Source of the DNA: CATQHL01 sp965242895
GTDB lineage: Bacteria > Actinomycetota > Acidimicrobiia > Acidimicrobiales > CATQHL01
DNA: 64,000 nt
Direction: 5' to 3'
NCBI GenBank assembly: GCA_965242895.1
Contig: OZ251507.1
Span: 186,001-250,000, forward strand
Position 1 is the first letter of the stretch. Every line of letters begins with the position of its first letter. A program made the translations under genes and the position numbers. A model generated the notes under the pieces. It was not told the origin of the DNA. It ran no database searches and was given only the letters and a program-made list of their open reading frames with translations. Of this stretch, positions 25,362 to 33,877 are shown piece after piece.

Positions 25362-26114
25362 CTAGCCGTCGCCGTCCGCCGCCGGTTCATCACCCGGCAA
25401 AAAACAGCTGGCGCCCAGCGACGGGGGAAGCCCGCCGATGATGCGGGCGCTCTCGGCGCCCAAGTAGGTCAGTCTCCGCAGATGACGGATCAGTTCGAAA
25501 GGCTCGTGCTCCCAGCGATGCCAGCCGTTGGGGTCGTCCACGATGCCCGACGCCTTGTCCTCCTTGCGGCGCAAGCTGTCGACCGCCCATTCGAGGGGCG
25601 AGCGGCCCGACACCTTGTAGTCGTGCGCCTCTAAGGGAATGGAGGTCAGCTTGCATCGGACGTTGACCTCCAGAGTGGTGCGGTCGTCCCGCTTTTTCTT
25701 CTTTGGGTCGGGATTCCTGCCCCAGCGCATCCTGTCGTCGATCCGGTAGGCCTCGGCGGCGCTGCCGCCTTCGTCCGGCTCGCCGTCCACTAGGCAGACG
25801 ACGTCGGGATGCTCATCGACGGTCTCGTAGTTGACGTGCAGGTCCATGAGTTTGCGCCCGGCCGCCCGGAACGCTTCGAAGTCGTCCGCCAGGGGCACGC
25901 GGGGCAGGCTGCGCTGCAGGTCGTGCGCGTACTTCTCACGCCAGTCGGGGGCGTGCATGACGCCGTAGAGGTACTCCCAGATGTCGTCCTTGGTGACCTT
26001 GACCTGGGCGCCGTAGCGCTCCCCGAACTGCTCTAGGCACCAGTCGGTGATGTTGTCGCCGTCTCCGTCGCTTTCGGCAGCGACTGCGGCGGGCGATGAG
26101 GGGAACAAGGTCAT
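25362..26114 (-). CDS. Separately encoded C-terminal (specificity) domain of a Type ISP enzyme
   Basis: This 250-residue protein matches the region that ends normal Type ISP/helicase-methylase enzymes. It has DNITDWCLEQFGERYG, then KDDIWEYLYGVMHAPDWREKY, SLPRVPLADDFEAFRAAGRK and LMDLHVNYE, and near the end a tryptophan-rich stretch before RIIGGLPPSL. In one-piece enzymes this follows directly after the PDLH...PR segment. Here it is its own gene, upstream of enzyme 2 in the same operon. I place the start at the ATG at 26114: the paralogous remnant at 19955 has the same start and an in-frame stop just upstream. It presumably binds the large subunit and supplies DNA recognition; that is inference. 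Confidence 0.85.
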   Translation of the reverse strand: MTLFPSSPAAVAAESDGDGDNITDWCLEQFGERYGAQVKVTKDDIWEYLYGVMHAPDWREKYAHDLQRSLPRVPLADDFEAFRAAGRKLMDLHVNYETVDEHPDVVCLVDGEPDEGGSAAEAYRIDDRMRWGRNPDPKKKKRDDRTTLEVNVRCKLTSIPLEAHDYKVSGRSPLEWAVDSLRRKEDKASGIVDDPNGWHRWEHEPFELIRHLRRLTYLGAESARIIGGLPPSLGASCFLPGDEPAADGDG

Positions 26115-26235
26115 AGCGGGGGTCTGATCCGCAATCCTACGGGCGGGGAGAGACATTCCCCGCATCCAGCGCCTCTGGCGCATCTAACGGGTGCGCTCAG
26201 CAGACCAGTCACAGAGAAGAGACTAGGATCACGGG

Positions 26236-26814
26236 ATGATGCTTAGAACCATTTCTTCACTCTGGGCGGCTGGGGCTGCGGCTCTAGCGCTCGTGCTGAC
26301 GCTCGCCGCCTGCGGGGGCGGCTCGGACGACTCCGACGCCGCTTACACCATCCAGACCGAAGACGTCGGCTTGACGGCAACCGCAGAGATGTCCAGCCCG
26401 GACGGTTCATCCATGGGAAGCGTCGCCTTCCGACAAACGCCGCACGGCGTCCTGGTGTTTGCTGATGTGTCCAACCTAGCCCCTGGCTGGCACGGATTTC
26501 ACATCCACACTACGGGAGCCTGCACGCCCGACTTTGGGGCAGCCGGCGACCACTTCAATCCAACCAACGTCGAACACGGACACGACTATGTGGGCGGCGT
26601 CCATGCCGGCGACCTGCCCAACATCCACTCAGGAAACGACACCTCGGCGAAAGCCCATTACTTCACCGACGCAGTGACCCTGGCCTCGGGAGCTGACCAC
26701 TCCCTCTTCGACGACGACGGCTCGGCCGTCATCATCCACGAGAAGCCCGACTCCTACAAACAGGACGCAGGCGCAGGCGGTCGCGCCTCCTGCGGGATCA
26801 TCACCCTCGACTAG
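26236..26814 (+). CDS. sodC: Copper/zinc superoxide dismutase lipoprotein
   Basis: This 192-residue protein has a lipoprotein signal (VLTLAACGGG lipobox) and then the Cu/Zn SOD fold. Copper and zinc ligands are visible in GWHGFHIHTTGAC, AAGDHFNP and HGHDYVGGVHAGDLP. The C-terminal AGGRASCGIITLD supplies the second disulfide cysteine. It detoxifies superoxide outside the membrane. The ATG at 26236 gives a normal signal peptide; a second ATG follows directly. It stands alone, divergent from the specificity-domain operon. Confidence 0.95.
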   Translation: MMLRTISSLWAAGAAALALVLTLAACGGGSDDSDAAYTIQTEDVGLTATAEMSSPDGSSMGSVAFRQTPHGVLVFADVSNLAPGWHGFHIHTTGACTPDFGAAGDHFNPTNVEHGHDYVGGVHAGDLPNIHSGNDTSAKAHYFTDAVTLASGADHSLFDDDGSAVIIHEKPDSYKQDAGAGGRASCGIITLD

Positions 26815-26844
26815 CCGGCCAGGGACGTCCAGCATCAAGCGGGC

Positions 26845-26912
26845 GACGGGACGACGGGGGTCGGACGGGACGACGGGGCGTCTTGCGCGAGCGGACGACG
26901 GGGCGTCCAGCG
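26845..26912. repeat. Short GACGACGGGG tandem repeats
   Basis: Between sodC and the next gene the unit CGGACGGGACGACGGGG or a variant occurs about three times. This is another minisatellite at a gene junction, with no visible gene. Confidence 0.65.
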
Positions 26913-26924
26913 TGGCGCAGTCCG

Positions 26925-27665
26925 TCACCTAATAGGAGGATATTCGAGCTTCCCCCAGTCGGTATCTCCAGGGTCTCTCAGCATCAGATCAATAAAAATC
27001 GGGATGAGGTGGCTGAGGATGTTCGCCCCGTCACGCACCGCCTGCCTGTTCAACGAACTGTTCCATTTGGCTCCGCCATGCAGCAACTGATTACGCAACA
27101 CATACAGGCGGCGGAACAGAACCTCAAGAACAACATTTGCGTCGTTACTGCCAAGCGCCGAATACGCACTTTTCTTGCTTCCTGAAAACCCCTTTTCCCA
27201 GTTCTCTGCTCCGGATTTTCCGGCGACACTCTTCCAGTAAGACCCGAACAAGTACTTGTTGTCCAACAAGAGGCGAACCGGCCCAGAAAACTTACTCCAA
27301 ATCGCATCGTAGATTGCCTTATCCTCATCAAGCGACAGCAGCTTGTTGAAATAGTTTCCGAATCGTCTGCGCTCTGACTTTGTCGACCCTGTCTTGATCT
27401 CCCCCGCATACGCTGCGTTGAAAGCGATCCACAGAAAGATGAATGCGGCATCCGCATCGCTCTTGGAATCGTCCGCATCGCTCTTGGAAGCGTCGCCGAG
27501 TCGATACTCCTCGGCGGCTCGCTCCAGCCAACTGAGAGCTCGATTGGTGCGGAGAGCCAGGTCGGGATGCTCCTGATCCGCATAGTGCTTCTCGGAATCC
27601 CAGAGGAAAGCATGCCGTTCCCTTAATTTCACGACAGCATCAGCTAGGTTGCCCGACTCCGACAT
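26925..27665 (-). CDS. HEPN-like (Apea-type) protein with intact R-N-x4-H-type motif
   Basis: This 246-residue, mostly helical, soluble protein has no signal peptide. The region LRNQLLHGGAKWNSS near residue 193 matches the HEPN catalytic motif (Arg-Asn ... His) typical of toxin and defence ribonucleases. The fold is suggested by family-like segments FIFLWIAFNAAYAGE and LLDNKYLFGSYW. A short duplicated SKSDAD sequence (SDADDSKSDAD) lies near residue 60. It is 7 nt downstream of a paralogue whose motif is altered. Being beside a restriction island suggests a defence or toxin role, which is inference. Confidence 0.7.
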   Translation of the reverse strand: MSESGNLADAVVKLRERHAFLWDSEKHYADQEHPDLALRTNRALSWLERAAEEYRLGDASKSDADDSKSDADAAFIFLWIAFNAAYAGEIKTGSTKSERRRFGNYFNKLLSLDEDKAIYDAIWSKFSGPVRLLLDNKYLFGSYWKSVAGKSGAENWEKGFSGSKKSAYSALGSNDANVVLEVLFRRLYVLRNQLLHGGAKWNSSLNRQAVRDGANILSHLIPIFIDLMLRDPGDTDWGKLEYPPIR

Positions 27666-27672
27666 GGCTGGT

Positions 27673-28386
27673 TCAAGTTTTATTAGAAAACGTCTCGGGA
27701 TTGTCCATCATCAAGGTAAGGAAGAGCGGAACGAAGAAATACAGGACTTCGCTTCCGTGCCGAACGGAACGCTGATTCTTATAACTTCTCCACTTGGAAC
27801 CGCCTAGTTTCAGTTGATTGTGCAGCAAGTAGAGGCGGTCAAACAAAATAGATAGTATGGAACTCAAGTCGTTCTTCACATACGCTTCGCTGATTCGGCC
27901 TGCTGCTTTGTCGAACTCCCCTTGCCATTCTTTCTTTCCGATCCTCCCTTCCAGACTCTCCCAATACGGAACGAACAGATACTTGTTCCTTAGGAGAAAG
28001 TTCACGGATTCGGAAAGCTGATCGTAGAGAGTGTTGTAGATGATGTCGGGTTCGTCGAGTTCGATCAAAAGGTCGAAGAAGCCTCCGAATCTGCTGATCT
28101 CATCGGTCGTCTCGACGTCGATGTTGCTTCCGTAGGCCGAGTTGAACGCAACCCAATAGTGGACATACGCAGTGTCTGCGTTTCGTTCCGCTGCGGCACG
28201 CTCGAGAGAAAGGATTGCCAGATTCGTACGAAGACCGACCTCTCCCCAATCTTGCTCTTCGTGCGGAATTCCATATTTCCAGATGGAGAGATGCTTTCTC
28301 ATCAGATCGACAATGCTTGGCGTGGCATATGCCTCTGGAGCAGTCGCTGAGTCCGCGTACTCCGTGGGATCGGTGAAATCTGTCAT
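27673..28386 (-). CDS. HEPN-like paralogue with degenerate catalytic motif
   Basis: This 237-residue protein aligns along its length with the downstream neighbour: YVHYWVAFNSAYGSN matches FIFLWIAFNAAYAGE, and LLRNKYLFVPYWESL matches LLDNKYLFGSYWKSV. The motif region reads LHNQLKLGGSKW, so the Arg and His of the RN...H motif are both replaced. It is the first gene of the pair. It may be a catalytically dead partner or antitoxin-like regulator of the intact paralogue, or simply a diverging duplicate. Confidence 0.65.
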   Translation of the reverse strand: MTDFTDPTEYADSATAPEAYATPSIVDLMRKHLSIWKYGIPHEEQDWGEVGLRTNLAILSLERAAAERNADTAYVHYWVAFNSAYGSNIDVETTDEISRFGGFFDLLIELDEPDIIYNTLYDQLSESVNFLLRNKYLFVPYWESLEGRIGKKEWQGEFDKAAGRISEAYVKNDLSSILSILFDRLYLLHNQLKLGGSKWRSYKNQRSVRHGSEVLYFFVPLFLTLMMDNPETFSNKT

Positions 28387-28436
28387 GACTCAAGTAGAGA
28401 CAGCTGGACCGGTTTACCTCGTCCCAGTGACCCGTC

Positions 28437-29639
28437 TCAGTGACCCGGCCGGTTGCGGACGTAGTGCCGCCAGAGGTGCGACCCGACGCCCACGGGGCTC
28501 TTGCGCCAGCAGCGCAGAGGGTCGTAGCCGTCGTGGACAAGACACATGTTGCAGGAGACGCACTCCACTCCCCCCTCCCGACCGGCCTCCAACTTCTTCG
28601 GCAGGTCGGGCTCGCGAATGAACGGACGCGCCATGGCCAGAAAGTCGGCGTCGCCGGAGCGCAGGACGTCGGTCATCGTCTGAGTGGTGCGCACGCCGCC
28701 CACGAGGATCACGGGCAAACCTGCAGCCTTCCTGACGGCCCGGGCGAAGTCGCGGTAGTACGCCTCGGCGCCTGCGGGCGACCTCAGCCGCTGCACCACT
28801 AGGTTCTTCACTGCCTGAGCGCGCCCCACCGCCACGAAGCGCCGGATGTTCTCTAGGTAGCTTCTCATCACGCCGTAGGTAGTCTCAAATCCGTTCACGC
28901 CGCAGTCGGCCAACTCCTGCACCCGCTCGATGGTTTCCTCGCGCTGCAGACCTCCGTCCACGGAGTCCTCGACGCCTATCCGGGCCGTCACTGGGAACTC
29001 CTCCCCCACCGCAGCACGCACGGCCTTGACGACCTCGCGGAAGAACCTCCCCCGCCTGTGGGCGTCTCCCCCCCAGTCGTCGGTCCGGGTGTTCGAATGA
29101 GGGGAGCTGAACTCAGAGATCAGGTATCCGTTGCCGCCGTGGATGTGCAAGCCGTCGAACCCAGCCTCTTTCGCACGCCTAGCCGCCTCGCCGAAAGCCG
29201 TAACCAGCTCCCTGACAGCGTCGTCGGAGAGCTCCTCCGGCTGGTGCGCGTACATCGGATTCTCCACCGCCGAGGGCGCGACGGTCTTCACCCCGCTCAT
29301 CATCGACTGACTGCCGCAGTGCCCGATCTGGGCGAACATACGACCTCCCTCGGCGTGGACGGCCTCGGCGGCGCGGCGCAGGGGGGCGACGGTGCGGTCG
29401 TGGTGGATGCCCGTCTGCATGGCGCTGGCCTGCCCTCGGGGGTCTACGTACATGTGGCCGCTAAGCATCAACCCTGCTCCCCCGGCGGCCAGCCGCCTAT
29501 ACAACTCGACGTAGGAATCCCCTACTTCGCCGTTGGCGTCGGCCATCGTCTCCGAAGTGGCTCCCCGCACGATGCGGTTCGGCAACTCCAGCGTTCCTAT
29601 TTTGCCTGGCTGCAGATACAGCGGCGTCTCGTCGTTCAA
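28437..29639 (-). CDS. Old Yellow Enzyme-family NADH:flavin oxidoreductase
   Basis: This 400-residue FMN TIM barrel begins IGTLELPNRIVRGATSETMA and contains HGGNGYLISEFSSPHSNTRTDDWGG, a hallmark of 2,4-dienoyl-CoA reductase and related OYE enzymes. It also has VILVGGVRTTQTM and FLAMARPFIREPDLP. The C-terminal CVSCNMCL cysteines resemble the start of the iron-sulfur site of the dienoyl-CoA reductase group, but the second FAD/NAD half is absent. It probably reduces activated C=C bonds. The start is TTG at 29639 with AAAGGAG upstream. Confidence 0.9.
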   Translation of the reverse strand: MNDETPLYLQPGKIGTLELPNRIVRGATSETMADANGEVGDSYVELYRRLAAGGAGLMLSGHMYVDPRGQASAMQTGIHHDRTVAPLRRAAEAVHAEGGRMFAQIGHCGSQSMMSGVKTVAPSAVENPMYAHQPEELSDDAVRELVTAFGEAARRAKEAGFDGLHIHGGNGYLISEFSSPHSNTRTDDWGGDAHRRGRFFREVVKAVRAAVGEEFPVTARIGVEDSVDGGLQREETIERVQELADCGVNGFETTYGVMRSYLENIRRFVAVGRAQAVKNLVVQRLRSPAGAEAYYRDFARAVRKAAGLPVILVGGVRTTQTMTDVLRSGDADFLAMARPFIREPDLPKKLEAGREGGVECVSCNMCLVHDGYDPLRCWRKSPVGVGSHLWRHYVRNRPGH

Positions 29640-29801
29640 GTCAACTCCTTTCAGAGCGGCATCGCCTTCTCGTAGGGGCGGCGCACCCTTTAGCGCACCT
29701 TTGACAGAACGGCGGCGTCCCCTGCGGGCGCGGCGCCACCGTCGCTATACGGCAAAGTTACTTTAGCCGTTCCCCGCACCAGAATTCCATACGCTAATCC
29801 C

Positions 29802-29930
29802 GCACGCCCGAAGACTGGAACAGCACGCCGAAGACCGAAACAAGCACACTCGAGACTGGAACAAGAACGCCCGAAGACCGAGACAAGCACATTCGAAGAC
29901 CGAGACAAGCACGCTGAAAGACTGGAACTT
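29802..29930. repeat. Six tandem ~22-nt repeats in the leader of the MBL gene
   Basis: Six imperfect units of the form GCACGCCCGAAGACTGGAAC abut the ATG at 29933. They occupy the position of the ribosome-binding site, and no clear Shine-Dalgarno sequence is seen. Copy-number change could alter expression. Confidence 0.8.
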
Positions 29931-29932
29931 GA

Positions 29933-30880
29933 ATGCCTAAGCCAGAACTCCAAGACCTGCTGAACACCCGCCACGAAGTCGTCTACGGCGCGGCGGAGCG
30001 GGTCTCGCCGCTGGTCAGACGGGTAACCGCTCCGAACCCGGGGCCGTTCACCTTCCGAGGCACCGGCACGTTCCTGGTGGGAACCGACGAACTGGCGGTC
30101 ATCGACCCAGGGCCGGACGACCCCCGGCACATCGACGCCCTGCTCAAAGCGGCCGAAGGCCGGCGGATCGTCAAGATCCTGGTCACTCACACCCACGGCG
30201 ACCACTCGCCGGCAGCCCGTCCGCTGGCGAGACTCACAGGCGCACCCACCCTGGGCTTCGGGCCGCACCCTGCCGCCGACGTGCTGGATCCCGCCTCGAG
30301 CGCCGTGGAAGAACCTGGCGACAGGGACTTCGTTCCGGATGTGACCCTCGAGAGCGGCGACCTCGTGGAAGGGGACGGCTGGACGCTGGAGTGCCTGCAC
30401 ACCCCGGGGCACATTTCCAACCACCTCTGCTTCGCCCTTAGCGAAGAGCGCTGCGTGTTCACCGGCGACCACGTGATGGGATGGTCGTCGGTGGTGATCC
30501 CGCCGCCCGACGGCAGCCTGGGCGACTACTTGGCGAGCCTTCAGCTCCTTCTCGACAGGGGCGATCGTGACCGCGTCTACCTGCCCGCTCACGGCCCTGC
30601 CGTCTTCAACCCCGCCGAGTTCGTCGAGGCGCTGATGAAGCACCGCCTAGAGCGCAGCCGTCAGATCGTCGAATGCCTGCGGGCGGGCGGCGGCGGGTGG
30701 CGGACGGACACCGGCCTGGGCGTGGGGGAACTCGTCCGGCGCATATACGTCGGGCTGGCGGAGGAGTTGATTCCGGCGGCTGAGACGACCGTGCTAGCAC
30801 ACCTCATCCACCTCGTCGAGCAGGGCGAAGCCGACTGCACAGGCGGCCCGACGAAGACCGCCCGCTTCTATCCCGTCTGA
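29933..30880 (+). CDS. MBL-fold metallo-hydrolase
   Basis: This 315-residue protein has the metallo-beta-lactamase zinc motif THTHGDHS, a further metal histidine in LHTPGHISNHLC, the bridging aspartate in VFTGDHVMGWSS and a late LPAHGP. It ends with a winged-helix-like C-terminal region (VLAHLIHLVEQGEADC), as in LACTB2-type hydrolases. Substrates in this family include thioesters, lactones and RNA; none can be assigned here. It stands convergent to the ABC binding-protein gene with a 17-nt gap. Confidence 0.9.
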   Translation: MPKPELQDLLNTRHEVVYGAAERVSPLVRRVTAPNPGPFTFRGTGTFLVGTDELAVIDPGPDDPRHIDALLKAAEGRRIVKILVTHTHGDHSPAARPLARLTGAPTLGFGPHPAADVLDPASSAVEEPGDRDFVPDVTLESGDLVEGDGWTLECLHTPGHISNHLCFALSEERCVFTGDHVMGWSSVVIPPPDGSLGDYLASLQLLLDRGDRDRVYLPAHGPAVFNPAEFVEALMKHRLERSRQIVECLRAGGGGWRTDTGLGVGELVRRIYVGLAEELIPAAETTVLAHLIHLVEQGEADCTGGPTKTARFYPV

Positions 30881-30897
30881 TCCCCCCTGATCCTCCG

Positions 30898-32442
30898 TCA
30901 GAGGTCGAAGTCGTCGGTCAGCGGGGAATCCCAGATCGTGATCTCGCGCAGGTAGTTCGGGGGCTGAGAGTGGTCGAACTGGAAGATCCTCACCGCTGAA
31001 GCGGGTCGGCGATCCTCCGGTCTTCCGTAGACGTAGTTCTCAGACATCAGGCCGTTCACGTCGACCTCACCTAGTTCGGCCATCGCCGCCCGAATGCCCT
31101 CACGGCTCAAGTCGCCCATCTCCACCGCCAACTCCAGCAGAGCGTGAACGGCGATGCTCTGCACGTAACCAGACAGGTTGAACGTGTTCACCGCGCCGTC
31201 TCCGAACTGCTCGAAACGCTCCAGGAAATCCGCCATCCCAGGCACAGAGGTGTCGTTCAAGTTCGGGGAATCCACCGCCACGTAATACTTTTCGTAAAGG
31301 GTGGGGCGGCCGCCTGCCAGCAGGTTCAGATACGTCGGCAGCAATCCCAGCCAGACAGGTTCAAAACCCTGCCCATCCGCCTCCGCAAGAATCGCGTTCT
31401 GCTCCACTGGCACCGTGATTCCGAAAACGACCGTGCAGCCCGCATCCGACAGAGCGGTCACCTGAGCGGTGAAGGCGCGATCCCCCCGTTGGATGGTCAC
31501 CAACTCGGCGAGCTCGAGCCCCAAACCGTCGATAGCAAACTCCAAGCCGCGCAAAGCATCCCTGCCGTACTTGTCGTTCACGTAGACCACGCAGTAGACG
31601 TCGTCAGGGCTCGCTATGCCCGACCCATTCAAGTACCAGTCGGCCAGGTTGATGGCCTCGTATTCGTAGGCCGCACCGGTCGGCAGCAAGAGCTCCTCAC
31701 GCGCCCACGCCCCCGCAAGAGAGCCAGGAACAGCCACCACGCCGTCCTCCTTGAGGAACTCCAGGAGCGCCTGAGTGGGGGGGGTCGAGAGAACTTCGGC
31801 GAACATCACCACGTCGCCCTTGATGCGCTGATACTCGGTGACCGTGGTCTGAACGTCGTCTTTGGTGTCGCCGGCGACAAGCTCGACCTCGTATTTGCCG
31901 GCGACGCCTCCGTTGGAGTTGACCCATCCCCAGTAAGCCTGCGCTCCGGCCAGCAGGGGAACCCCGAGGAGCGCCAGCGAACCAGAGGAGTCGGTCAGAT
32001 AACCCAGCTTGATCGTGCTTCCGTCGAAGCCGATCGTGGGCTGGGGGGGCTGGGCTGGAGGGGGCGGCGGGGGCGGCTCAGGCTCAGAGGGCGGCTCGGG
32101 AGGCTCGGGAGGCTGCGGCGGCTCGGAGGGAGGGTCAGGCTCAGAGGCGCCGCCCTCCCCGGAGGTAGTCGTGGGCGGCTCTTCGCCGGTGGCAGAAGGA
32201 GCGGACGTGGAGGTCGATTCGGGGGCGGTGCCCTCCGGCGGCGGGCTTGGCTCGCCTGGGGACGTCGGTTCCGCTGGGGGCGCGGGGGCTGTGGGGGGCG
32301 CGGACGACTGCTCATCTCCCCCGCCGCACGCTGACGCCAACAAGACCAAGACCGCCGCCGCGCACGCGGCGACGAAGGCGCGCCGGCGGAGCGGACGGCG
32401 GCGGGGAGATGTCTGTCGGGTCGTTTCTTGGCAGGGTTTCAT
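30898..32442 (-). CDS. Branched-chain amino acid-type ABC substrate-binding lipoprotein
   Basis: This 514-residue protein has an Arg-rich N-terminus, a hydrophobic core and the lipobox VLLASACGGG. A long low-complexity Pro/Glu/Ser/Thr linker follows (residues about 50-135, including seven consecutive prolines). It then has a type-I periplasmic-binding fold of the LivK/amide class (TIKLGYLTDSSGSLALLG, YCVVYVNDKYGRDALRGLEFA). It should feed the permeases encoded upstream. The ATG at 32442 has AGGAGAAG just before it. Ligands of the family include amino acids, amides and aromatic acids. Confidence 0.9.
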   Translation of the reverse strand: MKPCQETTRQTSPRRRPLRRRAFVAACAAAVLVLLASACGGGDEQSSAPPTAPAPPAEPTSPGEPSPPPEGTAPESTSTSAPSATGEEPPTTTSGEGGASEPDPPSEPPQPPEPPEPPSEPEPPPPPPPAQPPQPTIGFDGSTIKLGYLTDSSGSLALLGVPLLAGAQAYWGWVNSNGGVAGKYEVELVAGDTKDDVQTTVTEYQRIKGDVVMFAEVLSTPPTQALLEFLKEDGVVAVPGSLAGAWAREELLLPTGAAYEYEAINLADWYLNGSGIASPDDVYCVVYVNDKYGRDALRGLEFAIDGLGLELAELVTIQRGDRAFTAQVTALSDAGCTVVFGITVPVEQNAILAEADGQGFEPVWLGLLPTYLNLLAGGRPTLYEKYYVAVDSPNLNDTSVPGMADFLERFEQFGDGAVNTFNLSGYVQSIAVHALLELAVEMGDLSREGIRAAMAELGEVDVNGLMSENYVYGRPEDRRPASAVRIFQFDHSQPPNYLREITIWDSPLTDDFDL

Positions 32443-32482
32443 TTCTTCTCCTGGTTCGTTGATAGAAAAAGACTACGCCCCT

Positions 32483-33877
32483 TCAGCGCCGGAACGGGAA
32501 TCTCCCCCTTCTGCGGATGCGGTCGCGCATGGAGCGGACTAGGCCGGCCACGCCCTGCGGCCAGAAGAGCACGAAGAGCACCAGCAGCAGACCGAAGACG
32601 ATCTCGCTGAAGGCGGAGACGCCGAAGAGCGGATTTTCGGAGGCCAGCGTGGACACCAGCGGCCTATCCAGCCATGGGATGTTGAAGTCGAGGTATTCCA
32701 CGAATCGCTTCACGACTTCAGGCAGAGGCCCCAGCAGCAGCGCCCCCACCACGGCGCCGTAGACGGTGCCCATTCCGCCCACGATGATGATGGCCACGAA
32801 CCGAATCGACAGGAACAACTCTGCTAGGGGTTCGTTCGGCGAGATGAAGCGCAGCCCGACGGCGTTAACGGCGCCGGCCGCCGCCGCCATTGCGCTGGAG
32901 ATGGCGAACGCTGCGATCTTGTAGCGGGCAGTGTTTACCCCCACCATCTCGGCGGCCAAGTCACGGTCTCGGACGGCCTGCATGGCGCGTCCTGCCCGGG
33001 AGCGGACGATGTTGCGCACCAGGAGCGCCCCCAGGCCCGTCAGTATCCAGGACAGGTAGAACAAGCCCTGCTCGCGGCTGAACTCCTTGCCGAACAGCCT
33101 CAGTCCGGCGAAGTCCAGCGACCCTAGGGCGAGAGGCGCCCCGTGGGTGGAGACGCCGTCGAAGCCGCCCGTGAAACTCTCCCAGTTGCGGGCTGCGTGG
33201 GTCACCGCGAAGATGAGCGCCAGAGTGACCACAACCAGGTAGTTTCCCTTGAATCTGAGGGCGAAGGGGCCGACCAGCGCACCGACCACCGCACCCGCCG
33301 CCGCGGCCAGCAGCAGCCAGGCTGGCAGCGGCCAGCCCAACCTCCCGCCGAAGTGCCCCACCATGTAGCCGCCGATTGTCAGGAAGGCGGCGTGCCCCAG
33401 CGAGACCTGACCGGTGAAGCCGGTCAGCAGGCTCAGCCCCAGCGCTGCCGCAGCGAAGGTGCCTGCGTTGCCGAGAACGGTGATCCAGAAAGGGTCGTCT
33501 AGCAGGAAAGGACACGCCACTATGCCCGCTGCGAAGAGGAGGGTGGAGACCTTCGCCCCGGTCGAGGGGAGCAGCGGGGTTACTTTGCCGACGTCGGGGG
33601 ACGCCCCGGGGTCGGGCGGCAGCAGCATGCGCCGCAGGAACCCCCGAGGACGGGGGGCGGGAGCGGGGGGGGCGGGGGCAGCCTCACGGGAGGCGTCGGC
33701 GGGAGCAGGAGCGGGGGCAGCGGGGGCGGGCTCACGGGAGGCGTCGGCGGGAGCGGGGGGGGCGGGGGCAGCCTCACGGGAGGCGTCGGCGGCGGCGGGA
33801 GCGGCGGCGTCCTCAGCGGGGACGCCAGAGGCGTCATCCTTGGGGTCGGGGGCGCCTCCGCCCTCTAGAACGTTCAC
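32483..33877 (-). CDS. Branched-chain amino acid-type ABC permease (LivM-like)
   Basis: About 464 residues. The C-terminal 340 form a LivM-like permease with the family motif LTGFTGQVSLGHAAFLTIGGY, RAGRAMQAVRDRDLAAEMVG and IVGGMGTVYGAVVGALLLG. The first 75 residues are a repeat of DASREAAPAPPAPA-type units encoded by a minisatellite (33640-33840) and predicted to be disordered. The start is the GTG at 33877, which overlaps the LivH stop as GTGA; the frame is open further upstream but would lie inside LivH. Confidence 0.88.
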   Translation of the reverse strand: MNVLEGGGAPDPKDDASGVPAEDAAAPAAADASREAAPAPPAPADASREPAPAAPAPAPADASREAAPAPPAPAPRPRGFLRRMLLPPDPGASPDVGKVTPLLPSTGAKVSTLLFAAGIVACPFLLDDPFWITVLGNAGTFAAAALGLSLLTGFTGQVSLGHAAFLTIGGYMVGHFGGRLGWPLPAWLLLAAAAGAVVGALVGPFALRFKGNYLVVVTLALIFAVTHAARNWESFTGGFDGVSTHGAPLALGSLDFAGLRLFGKEFSREQGLFYLSWILTGLGALLVRNIVRSRAGRAMQAVRDRDLAAEMVGVNTARYKIAAFAISSAMAAAAGAVNAVGLRFISPNEPLAELFLSIRFVAIIIVGGMGTVYGAVVGALLLGPLPEVVKRFVEYLDFNIPWLDRPLVSTLASENPLFGVSAFSEIVFGLLLVLFVLFWPQGVAGLVRSMRDRIRRRGRFPFRR

